Source: Chloroflexota bacterium (GTDB lineage: Bacteria; Chloroflexota; Anaerolineae; Anaerolineales; Villigracilaceae). From it: a stretch of DNA of 6,839 nt. The translations under genes and the position numbers were made by a program. The stretch is from the NCBI GenBank assembly GCA_021796315.1, contig JAJYOH010000331.1:1-6839 (forward strand), given 5' to 3'. Of the stretch, positions 1-6,082 are shown piece by piece (position 1 is the stretch's first letter; every line of letters begins with the position of its first letter). The notes beneath the pieces are model-generated. The model was given only the letters and a program-made list of their open reading frames with translations, did not search any database and had not been told where the DNA came from.

Positions 1-24
1 GACCCGTAAGCGGCGCTGCAACAG

Positions 25-1263
25 ATGAAGGTTCGTGTTGCGCAGATCGCTTCCTTGGAAAAAGATATTGCGCTTGCCTTATCTGCCCAGCGTTTGCGTA
101 TCGAAGCGCCAGTACCCGGTAAGCCGTATGTGGGTATCGAGGTTCCGAATACGCACAGCGCCGTTGTCCGCTTGAAGACGCTGCTTGAATCAGAAGCCTT
201 CAATAAGGTCGGCGCTCCGTTGACTATTGCCCTCGGACGTGATGTGTCGGGAAATCCGTTGATCGCGGACCTTGCCCGTATGCCTCATCTGCTGATTGCA
301 GGTTCCACGGGTTCTGGTAAGTCGGTTTGTATCACTGCCATTGCTGCCTGTCTTGCCATGAGCAATACACCGGAAGATTTGCGTATGGTGATGATCGACT
401 CCAAGATGGTGGAATTGATCCGTTTCAATGGATTGCCACATTTATACGGCAAAGTTGAGACTAATGTCGAGCGTATCCTTGGTGTGTTACGTTGGGTTGT
501 GGTCGAGATGGAACATCGATACCGTCTTCTCGAAAGCATGCACTCCCGTGACCTTGAGGCATACAACCGCAAGGTGACCCGCAAAACTGGTGGCAAGGCC
601 CTGCCGCGAATTGTGGTGATGATTGATGAACTTGCTGATTTAATGATGTCTGCCCCGGATGTGACCGAACATAATCTTGTCCGTCTTGCGCAGATGGCCC
701 GCGCAACGGGCATTCACCTTGTCGTTGCCACGCAGCGCCCATCCACTGACGTTGTCACAGGCTTGATTAAAGCCAACTTCCCTGCGAGGCTTGCCTTTGC
801 AGTGGCTTCGAGCATCGATAGCCGCGTTATTTTGGATTACACCGGCGCTGAATCTTTGCTTGGCCGCGGTGACATGCTCTTCCTCAACCCCGAGGTTGGT
901 ACGCCCGTACGCGCGCAGGGCGCATTGATCACCGATATGGAGATCGAGCGCATCATTGCTCATTGGCAAAAGAACGCCAGTCAAGCCGAAGAGACCCCGC
1001 CGTGGGAAAAACTCTTGCAGGAACCCGGTGAAGATGAAGATGACGGGCTGATCGAACAAGCCGTATCCATCGTGCGAAGCAGCCAGCGTGCATCTGCCTC
1101 GTTGTTGCAGCGCCGCTTACGGGTCGGTTATCCGCGCGCGGCACGTCTACTCGATCAATTGGAAGATATGGGAGTTGTCGGTCCCTCCCAAGGCGGCGGT
1201 AAGGAGCGGGAAGTGCTCATCAGTGAAGATGACCTGGCAGACGAAGAAAAGCAGGAAGAATAG
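25..1263 (+). CDS. ftsK: FtsK/SpoIIIE-type DNA translocase, motor and gamma domains (N-terminal part absent or interrupted)
   Basis: This 412-residue product is the ATP-driven double-stranded DNA pump that clears chromosomes from the division septum. Visible in order are the end of the alpha/beta region (residues 1-60, with RIEAPVPG at 26-33 and GIEVPN at 37-42), Walker A GSTGSGKS (93-100), Walker B VVMIDEL (197-203), the conserved ATGIHLVVATQRPSTDV block (227-243), an acidic linker (about 332-340), and a C-terminal winged-helix gamma domain (about 341-400, with LLQRRLRVGYPRAARLLDQL). Gamma domains of this family read the KOPS/SRS polarity sequences. Family members are usually about 750 residues, with N-terminal membrane helices and an alpha domain; both are missing here. 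The ATG at 25 has no Shine-Dalgarno and falls inside a normally internal conserved block. An in-frame TAA sits at 7-9, so this may be the 3' part of an interrupted gene rather than a true short protein. The motor domain identity is secure; the start is not. Confidence 0.9.
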   Translation: MKVRVAQIASLEKDIALALSAQRLRIEAPVPGKPYVGIEVPNTHSAVVRLKTLLESEAFNKVGAPLTIALGRDVSGNPLIADLARMPHLLIAGSTGSGKSVCITAIAACLAMSNTPEDLRMVMIDSKMVELIRFNGLPHLYGKVETNVERILGVLRWVVVEMEHRYRLLESMHSRDLEAYNRKVTRKTGGKALPRIVVMIDELADLMMSAPDVTEHNLVRLAQMARATGIHLVVATQRPSTDVVTGLIKANFPARLAFAVASSIDSRVILDYTGAESLLGRGDMLFLNPEVGTPVRAQGALITDMEIERIIAHWQKNASQAEETPPWEKLLQEPGEDEDDGLIEQAVSIVRSSQRASASLLQRRLRVGYPRAARLLDQLEDMGVVGPSQGGGKEREVLISEDDLADEEKQEE

Positions 1264-1325
1264 TTGCTCGAAAAGCGGGATAAGAATCCTGCCATCCTCT
1301 CAAACATACTGGACATTCTATTCAC

Positions 1326-1958
1326 ATGAATCCGAAACCAACTTTCACCGATAGATTACGTCTTCTTTTCAAGGGCATCATAGACCCCGCGGGGCGGTTC
1401 CTAAATCGTACAGGATTAACTCCAAACAGCATTACGTTATTGGGATTGGCTGGGACCACGATTGGCGCGTTTATTATTTCACAGGGCATGATGACCATTG
1501 GCGGCATTGTCTTGCTGGTCTTTGTCCTTGTAGATGTATTGGATGGGACCATGGCACGCCTGAAAGGTGAGCCCAGTGATTTTGGCGCGTTCGTCGATTC
1601 AGTCAGTGATCGTTATGCTGAATTCATCACCTTCGGCGGGCTTTTATATTATTTCCTTACACAGGAAAATTATCCTGGTGTGGTGGTCACCTTCCTTGCG
1701 ACGGCCGGGTCCGTGCTGGTTTCGTATGTCAAGGCGCGTGCCGAGGGATTGGGATTTACCGCCAAGGTGGGAATCCTGACTCGCGTGGAACGTTACATTG
1801 TTTTGATCCCTTTGCTTATTTTCAACCAGCCGTTTATCGCGGTTTGTATCATTGCCTTGCTTGGCAATATCACAGCACTTCAACGTATTGCGTATGTGCG
1901 CGTGCAGGGACATGCGCGCATGAAGCAAGCTGCCAAGACCAAAGAGTATTTGCAGTAA
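1326..1958 (+). CDS. CDP-alcohol phosphatidyltransferase, inositol-phosphate-synthase-like
   Basis: This 210-residue integral membrane enzyme moves a phosphatidyl group from CDP-diacylglycerol to an alcohol acceptor. The full family signature is present: D70, D73-G74, A77-R78, G87, D91 and D95, spaced as in D-x2-D-G-x2-A-R-x8-G-x3-D-x3-D. These aspartates bind the two metal ions and the CDP group. About six hydrophobic helices are visible (roughly 36-55, 57-75, 100-112, 117-135, 157-168, 169-183). The opening LTPNSITLLG (31-40) and the SYVKARAEGLGF block (133-144), followed by R153 and R156, resemble phosphatidylinositol-phosphate or archaetidylinositol-phosphate synthases. The 'NxLTxxR' opening typical of PgsA phosphatidylglycerophosphate synthases is absent. 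Acceptor specificity is inferred. The gene lies 62 bases after ftsK and one base before lgt. The ATG at 1326 has no clear ribosome binding site, but an in-frame TAA at 1281-1283, with no ATG between, bounds the choice. Confidence 0.9.
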   Translation: MNPKPTFTDRLRLLFKGIIDPAGRFLNRTGLTPNSITLLGLAGTTIGAFIISQGMMTIGGIVLLVFVLVDVLDGTMARLKGEPSDFGAFVDSVSDRYAEFITFGGLLYYFLTQENYPGVVVTFLATAGSVLVSYVKARAEGLGFTAKVGILTRVERYIVLIPLLIFNQPFIAVCIIALLGNITALQRIAYVRVQGHARMKQAAKTKEYLQ

Positions 1959-1959
1959 C

Positions 1960-2751
1960 ATGCCAGAAGGTCTTTCATTCGGTTTTCTGGTTATTCGCTG
2001 GAACGGGATCCTGATCGCACTCGGAGCGGCAAGCGGCGCTTTGCTCGCGGCGCGTCAAGCCAAACGATACGGGTACGACCCTGAAGTCATCTTTTATCTT
2101 TTCCTGCCTTTGGCGATCTGGGGGACGATTGGTGCGCGCCTTTGGCATATCTTCACCCCGCCTCTTTCTTCCGTTGGGTTTGGTCTGACGACCCAATATT
2201 ATTTTTCCCACCCGGTGGATGTCGCCGCGTTGTGGATCGGTGGTTTGGGCATTCCCGGCGCGTGGATCGGCGGCGTACTTGCACTTTTGTATTTTGCACG
2301 CAGAAACGAATTTAGTTTTCTGGAATTGGCCGATATCCTCGCACCCGGACTTGCCCTTGCCCAAGCCATCGGGCGCATCGGGAATTATTTCAACCAGGAA
2401 CTCTATGGCTTGCCCACAACCCTGCCATGGAAAATATTTATCGATCCCGGCTTTCGCTTGAGCGGATTTGAGACGGTGAATTTCTATCATCCGTTGTTTG
2501 CGTATGAATCGCTTTTGAGTTTTGCCAACATGGCCCTCCTGCTTTGGCTTGTGCGCCGTTTTGCAGGGACATTAAAAACAGGCGACCTCTTTTTTGTGTA
2601 TCTTGGTTTTTATTCGCTTGCCCGTTTTTTGCTGGAATTCCTTCGCCTCGATGTATCGCTTGTATATGGGGTTAACATCAATCAGGTGTTTTTTGCGCTT
2701 GTATTTGTAGTTGTGGGGACTGGTATGGTTTTGCGCCGCCGCTCCATCTGA
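1960..2751 (+). CDS. lgt: Phosphatidylglycerol:prolipoprotein diacylglyceryl transferase
   Basis: Lgt transfers diacylglycerol from phosphatidylglycerol to the lipobox cysteine of prolipoproteins, the first step of lipoprotein maturation at the outer face of the inner membrane. The protein is 263 residues, normal for the family, with about seven hydrophobic segments. The Lgt signature GRIGNYFNQELYG is at 138-150, so R139, N142, E147 and G150 align with E. coli R143, N146, E151 and G154. The YHPLFAYE block (176-183) and FYSLARFLLEFLR (217-229) are also present; Y218 and R222 correspond to E. coli Y235 and R239. The segment equivalent to E. coli HGGLIG reads IPGAWIGG (98-105), so the E. coli H103 position is proline here. 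The ATG lies one base after the upstream TAA with no good Shine-Dalgarno, which suggests translational coupling to the phosphatidyltransferase gene. Product identity is secure. Confidence 0.95.
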   Translation: MPEGLSFGFLVIRWNGILIALGAASGALLAARQAKRYGYDPEVIFYLFLPLAIWGTIGARLWHIFTPPLSSVGFGLTTQYYFSHPVDVAALWIGGLGIPGAWIGGVLALLYFARRNEFSFLELADILAPGLALAQAIGRIGNYFNQELYGLPTTLPWKIFIDPGFRLSGFETVNFYHPLFAYESLLSFANMALLLWLVRRFAGTLKTGDLFFVYLGFYSLARFLLEFLRLDVSLVYGVNINQVFFALVFVVVGTGMVLRRRSI

Positions 2752-2795
2752 AAACTGTAAGGCCCCTGTGAAGGTAAATGCCATATAGAGGGGAA

Positions 2796-2801
2796 TACAA
2801 T
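2796..2801 (+). promoter_or_regulatory. Possible -10 element for the ABC operon
   Basis: TACAAT matches TATAAT at five of six positions and lies in the 111-base gap between lgt and the ABC ATPase gene. No good -35 hexamer sits 16-18 bases upstream. The gap is long compared with the other same-strand gaps here, and no intrinsic terminator follows lgt, so read-through is also possible. This is a weak call based on one hexamer. Confidence 0.25.
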
Positions 2802-2862
2802 AGCTTTCACGTTCTTCCCAATTTTGAAATCCCTGTTTCCTGTATGAGAAAGAAATAATCTT

Positions 2863-3801
2863 ATGATGATAGAAACTCACGAACTGACCAAACAATTCAA
2901 CGATTTCGTAGCGGTGGATTCTGTAAACCTTTCTGTAGATGCGGGCAAGATCCTGGCAATTCTCGGCCAAAATGGCGCGGGCAAGACCACTACTGTCCGC
3001 ATGTTGACGGCTCTTCTCACTCCCACACATGGCTGGGCAAGAGTGGCTGGCCATGACGTTGTAAAAAATGGACATGATGTCCGTTCTGCTGTGGGTGTGC
3101 TCACTGAGCAACACGGTTTGTACATGCGTATGACCGCCATAGAGTATCTGGATTTTTTCGGGCAGATCTACAACCTGGATGAAGTGGCACGAAAAAAACG
3201 TAGTGACCATTTGCTTGAATACTTTGGGCTTGCCGAAGCTGCTCATCGAAGGATCGGCGAATATTCAAAAGGCATGCGCCAAAAATTGGCGTTGGCTCGT
3301 GCCATGATGCATGACCCCGGTGTGCTTCTTTTGGATGAACCCACTTCAGCCATGGACCCTGAGTCTGCGCGGCTGGTGAGGGACGAGATTGCCCGCTTGA
3401 AATCGTCACAGCGCACGATTGTCATCTGCTCGCATAATCTTACCGAGGTGGAGGCGTTGGCAGACCAGATCGCCATCATTTATCGTGGACGGATTTTGTT
3501 GCAAGGTACTTTGGATGATATGAAACGAGATGTGCTTGGTCCGCCAGAATATGAGATCAAGTTTAGCGAAGCATGGGATTCGAGTGGGTTGGAATTACCC
3601 CAGGATGTGGTGCTTCTTTCTCGGACGGCGACCAGTTTGAAGGTCCGGGTAGAGCGGCCGCAGGAGTCGAATCCACTGATGTTGAAGAGCTTATCTAAAA
3701 AGTCCGCGCCGGTGATGGCTTTTCAGGAAGAGCCGCGCACACTCGAACAGGTTTATCTCAAAGTGATGGCGGACGCCAAAGGAAGCGAAAATGTTCACTA
3801 A
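2863..3801 (+). CDS. ABC-2 type exporter, ATP-binding protein
   Basis: This 312-residue cytoplasmic ATPase should power the membrane protein encoded immediately downstream. All nucleotide-binding motifs are visible: Walker A GQNGAGKTT (35-43), a Q-loop around TEQHGLY (81-87), the ABC signature in the YSKGM form (134-138), Walker B VLLLDEP (154-160) with a following D-loop SAMDPES (162-168), and the H-loop histidine H191 in CSHNLTEVE. The YSKGM signature and the roughly 90-residue C-terminal extension are typical of the CcmA/NatA class of ABC-2 exporters (drug, sodium, polysaccharide or unknown cargo). The substrate cannot be read from the sequence. The start is ATGATG; the first ATG is used here, the second (2866) is equally possible, and a weak AGAAAG lies about ten bases upstream. 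The last 11 bases overlap the permease gene, so the two are almost certainly co-translated. Confidence 0.95.
   Translation: MMIETHELTKQFNDFVAVDSVNLSVDAGKILAILGQNGAGKTTTVRMLTALLTPTHGWARVAGHDVVKNGHDVRSAVGVLTEQHGLYMRMTAIEYLDFFGQIYNLDEVARKKRSDHLLEYFGLAEAAHRRIGEYSKGMRQKLALARAMMHDPGVLLLDEPTSAMDPESARLVRDEIARLKSSQRTIVICSHNLTEVEALADQIAIIYRGRILLQGTLDDMKRDVLGPPEYEIKFSEAWDSSGLELPQDVVLLSRTATSLKVRVERPQESNPLMLKSLSKKSAPVMAFQEEPRTLEQVYLKVMADAKGSENVH
3778..3785 (+). promoter_or_regulatory. Ribosome binding site of the ABC permease gene
   Basis: AAAGGAAG lies five bases before the ATG at 3791, inside the last codons of the ATPase gene. It is one of the better Shine-Dalgarno matches in the window. It fixes the permease start and supports efficient re-initiation at the 11-base overlap. 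Confidence 0.6.
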
Positions 3802-5224
3802 ACTCAAACCGGTCTGGCTTGTGGCGGGACGTGAATTGAGAGACCAATTCCGTGATTGGCGTGTGCTGGCGCCGATGTCCATCCTTGTGCTATGCTTCCC
3901 GTTTTTGATGAATGAATTCGCCAAGCAAACCGTGGATTTCTTGAATCAATATCAGGCAAATTTGATTTTGGATCGGTTCGTGCCGTTCTCGATCATGATT
4001 ATTGGCTTCTTTCCGATCACAGTCTCGCTTGTGGTTGCATTGGAATCTTTTGTGGGTGAAAAAGAACGCGGTACCATCGAGCCTATTTTGAGCGCTCCGC
4101 TCGATAACTGGCAGTTGTATTTTGGAAAACTTTTGGTGGGTGTAGCTACACCTTTGGTCGCAAGTTATCTTTCCATTGCGCTTTATCTTGTCATGGTCAG
4201 CCGCCAACAATTGAACATGCCGTCCTTGATCGTGATGGTGCAGTTGTTCTTGTTGACCACGGCACACGCGACCTTGATGGTCAGTGCGGCGATTGTGATC
4301 TCAGTGCAGTCCACTTCGGTAAAGGCTGCAAATTTGCTGGCTTCTTTTATCGTGATTCCTGTGGCGATTTTGATGCAAGGCGAAGCCGTGATGCTTTTCT
4401 GGGGAAATGAGCAGGTGCTCTGGCTGGCGATTGCAGGCGTGATGATCATTGCGTTGTTGTTGATTCGTGTGGGCATTGCCCATTTTCAACGTGAATACCT
4501 GCTTGGCCGTGAAATTGACGTGATCAACCTGCGCTGGATGTGGCGCACATTCTGGCGGAATTTTCTTGGCGAGGCAAAGTCTTTTGGTGATTGGTATGGG
4601 CGCGTTTTAGGCGGAACCCTGCGCCGGATTTCTCCTGCCTTTTTATTGACGGTCTTGATCGCAGCAGCCAGTACTTGGATGACCTATGATTGGGTCATCG
4701 TCAATGTGTCGCAAACTGTCAAAGCTGTTTCGCCTGAGAAAATTCAAAAGGTGGTGGATAATATAAGCGAATTGCCCCAACTGGCGGGATTGGGAAATAA
4801 GATCAACGCGCCATTTCTTTTCTTGAATAATACCCGCGCGGTGGCTCTCATCTTTTTTGCCGGGTTGTTTTCCTTTAGCGTGCTGGGTGTTTTGCTTTAC
4901 ATGGCAAATATCGGCTTGCTTGGTGGGGTGTTTGCCTTGTTTCAGTTGATCGGCGTTAGTCCGTGGCCAATATTCCTGGCAGGGGTTGCACCGCATGGGA
5001 TTTTTGAAATCCCGGCGTTGATGATCGGCAGTGCAGTGGTGCTGTATATGGGCGCGTCTATTGTCACGCCGCAGGTGGGAAAATCGATGGGTGAGGTGAT
5101 GATCGAGTTGTTTGCTGATTGGGTAAAGATCTTTCTCGGTGTGGTGATACCTCTGCTGGCTGTTGCTGCAGTGATCGAGGCTTATGTTACACCCGGGCTT
5201 TTGCTCAGTGTCATGCAAAGATGA
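3791..5224 (+). CDS. ABC-2 permease fused to a SpoIIM (DUF95) membrane domain
   Basis: This 477-residue membrane protein appears to have two parts. Residues 1-230 look like an ABC-2 exporter permease: a short cytoplasmic start, six hydrophobic segments (about 27-42, 64-83, 114-135, 146-171, 178-195, 208-229) and the hallmark coupling motif around ESFVGEKERGTIEPILSAPL (85-104). A charged linker (about 231-280) leads to a further hydrophobic segment (about 281-297) and a loop of roughly 45 residues. The final 130 residues resemble SpoIIM/DUF95: helices at about 348-370, 374-390, 393-420 and 443-464, the PHGIFEIPAL motif (401-410) and IEAYVTP (462-468). In endospore formers SpoIIM works with SpoIID and SpoIIP in engulfment; DUF95 proteins also occur widely in non-sporulating bacteria and archaea with unknown roles. 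The overlapping upstream ATPase is its evident partner. Cargo is unknown. The ABC-2 call is firm; the SpoIIM call rests on motif memory and is probable. Confidence 0.88.
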   Translation: MFTKLKPVWLVAGRELRDQFRDWRVLAPMSILVLCFPFLMNEFAKQTVDFLNQYQANLILDRFVPFSIMIIGFFPITVSLVVALESFVGEKERGTIEPILSAPLDNWQLYFGKLLVGVATPLVASYLSIALYLVMVSRQQLNMPSLIVMVQLFLLTTAHATLMVSAAIVISVQSTSVKAANLLASFIVIPVAILMQGEAVMLFWGNEQVLWLAIAGVMIIALLLIRVGIAHFQREYLLGREIDVINLRWMWRTFWRNFLGEAKSFGDWYGRVLGGTLRRISPAFLLTVLIAAASTWMTYDWVIVNVSQTVKAVSPEKIQKVVDNISELPQLAGLGNKINAPFLFLNNTRAVALIFFAGLFSFSVLGVLLYMANIGLLGGVFALFQLIGVSPWPIFLAGVAPHGIFEIPALMIGSAVVLYMGASIVTPQVGKSMGEVMIELFADWVKIFLGVVIPLLAVAAVIEAYVTPGLLLSVMQR

Positions 5225-5253
5225 GGCAATATTTGTAATATGAAGGTTGTCAC

Positions 5254-5282
5254 TTTTCATTGGATGTTTCTCTTGCTAAAAT
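5254..5282 (+). promoter_or_regulatory. Extended -10 promoter for the MBL hydrolase gene
   Basis: TAAAAT (5277-5282) matches five of six -10 consensus positions and is preceded by TG at 5274-5275, giving an extended -10. A partial -35, TTTTCA (5254-5259, four of six), lies 17 bases upstream. Transcription from this site would start at about 5288-5290, essentially on the ATG. No Shine-Dalgarno is present between the element and the ATG, which fits a leaderless transcript. The sequence match is visible; promoter activity and the start point are inferred. Confidence 0.4.
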
Positions 5283-5287
5283 AAATC

Positions 5288-6043
5288 ATGCCGAAAGTAA
5301 TCATCCTTGGCTCATCGAATGCGATCCCTACGAAGGGTAGTGAAAACACGCATATGGTGATCGTGGGAGATGAACGCACATTGCTGATCGATTCGGTGAG
5401 CAATCCCATTCAGCGGTTGGAGCAAGCCGGGGTGGATTTCAACACCCTGACCGATGTCGTCGTTACGCATTTTCACCCGGACCACGTTTCAGGAATCCCG
5501 CTCCTATTGATGGATATGTGGTTGATGGGGCGTCAGCGTCCGCTCAATATTTATGGGTTACATCACACGCTCGACCGCGTGGAGACCATGATGGGGTTGT
5601 ATAACTGGTCCGATTGGCCTGATTTTTTCCCCGTCGTTTTTTACCGAATTCCCACAAAAGAAATGTCGCCGGTGTTGGATTGTTCCGATTTCACCGTCCA
5701 TGCTTCACCGGTTCGCCACATGATTCCCAGTATCGGTCTGCGGATTGGATTCAAAAGCTCCAATCGGTCCATGTCGTATTCATGTGACACGGAGCCTTGT
5801 GATGAAATGGTCCGCTTGAGCGAAGGTGTGGATGTTTTGATTCACGAAGCTACCGGGGAATCAATCGGGCACTCTTCTGCAAAACAAGCCGGTGAGGTTG
5901 CCAGAAAAGCGGAAGTGGGCAAGTTGTATCTGATCCATTACTCAACTGGAAAGTATGCGGCCGGTGACCCGGTGGCCGAGGCACGTAGCGCCTTTCCCGG
6001 CGAGGTTGTGCTGGCAAAAGATTTCATGGTGCTCGACTTTTGA
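5288..6043 (+). CDS. Metallo-beta-lactamase-fold hydrolase, RNase Z-like
   Basis: This 251-residue soluble protein has no signal peptide. It carries the MBL-fold metal site: HFHPDH at 61-66 (ligands H61, H63, D65, H66), H144 in SPVRHMIPSIG, bridging D168 in YSCDT, and H217 in LIHYSTGKY. The blocks LIHEATG (184-190), GHSSAKQAGEVA (194-205) and HYS follow the order seen in tRNase Z (HEAT, HST, final histidine), so COG1234-type RNase Z is the closest recognisable relative. RNase Z trims tRNA 3' trailers. However, bacterial RNase Z is usually about 300 residues with a flexible exosite arm that grips tRNA, and the region between H144 and the HEAT block is too short here to hold that arm. It may therefore be a phosphodiesterase or another hydrolase of this superfamily. 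It is transcribed from its own likely promoter, 63 bases after the permease, and ends at a hairpin shared with the convergent HNH gene. Confidence 0.88.
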   Translation: MPKVIILGSSNAIPTKGSENTHMVIVGDERTLLIDSVSNPIQRLEQAGVDFNTLTDVVVTHFHPDHVSGIPLLLMDMWLMGRQRPLNIYGLHHTLDRVETMMGLYNWSDWPDFFPVVFYRIPTKEMSPVLDCSDFTVHASPVRHMIPSIGLRIGFKSSNRSMSYSCDTEPCDEMVRLSEGVDVLIHEATGESIGHSSAKQAGEVARKAEVGKLYLIHYSTGKYAAGDPVAEARSAFPGEVVLAKDFMVLDF

Positions 6044-6046
6044 AAA

Positions 6047-6076
6047 AATTCCCCCTCAAAAATTCGAGAGGGAATT
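6047..6076. terminator. Bidirectional intrinsic terminator between convergent genes
   Basis: Arms 6047-6057 and 6066-6076 form an 11-position stem around an 8-base loop. In plus-strand RNA there are ten pairs and one C-A mismatch (6054/6069), followed by a short GATATTTT. In minus-strand RNA the same position becomes a G-U pair and the stem is followed by six U residues (from the A-run at 6043-6048). The hairpin is thus strongest for the HNH gene, whose stop lies seven bases before it, and also serves the MBL hydrolase gene, whose stop ends three bases before the arm. Confidence 0.85.
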
Positions 6077-6082
6077 GATATT

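Noticed and set aside
1088..1354. An 88-codon plus-strand frame overlapping the end of ftsK and the start of the phosphatidyltransferase gene
   Set aside because: It runs out of frame through the well-conserved FtsK gamma domain, and its product looks random.
2763..2819. Short inverted repeats (CCCCT/AGGGG and GGGAA/TTCCC) after lgt as a terminator
   Set aside because: Stems of five pairs with loops of about 20 bases and no following T-run do not make an intrinsic terminator.
2572..3246. A 224-codon minus-strand reading frame across the end of lgt, the intergenic gap and the start of the ABC ATPase gene
   Set aside because: Its translation shows no family motif and it lies antisense to two well-supported genes with intact motifs; it fits a chance open frame.
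3791..5224. The SpoIIM-like domain as evidence of a spore former
   Set aside because: DUF95 domains are common in non-sporulating bacteria and archaea, and no other sporulation gene is in the window.
5229..5241. ATATT/AATAT hairpin just after the permease stop as a terminator
   Set aside because: Five A-T pairs only and no G-C pair or T-run; too unstable.
4643..5260. A 205-codon minus-strand reading frame under the permease gene
   Set aside because: It is rich in His, Gln and Asn, as expected for the antisense of hydrophobic membrane codons, and has no recognisable domain.
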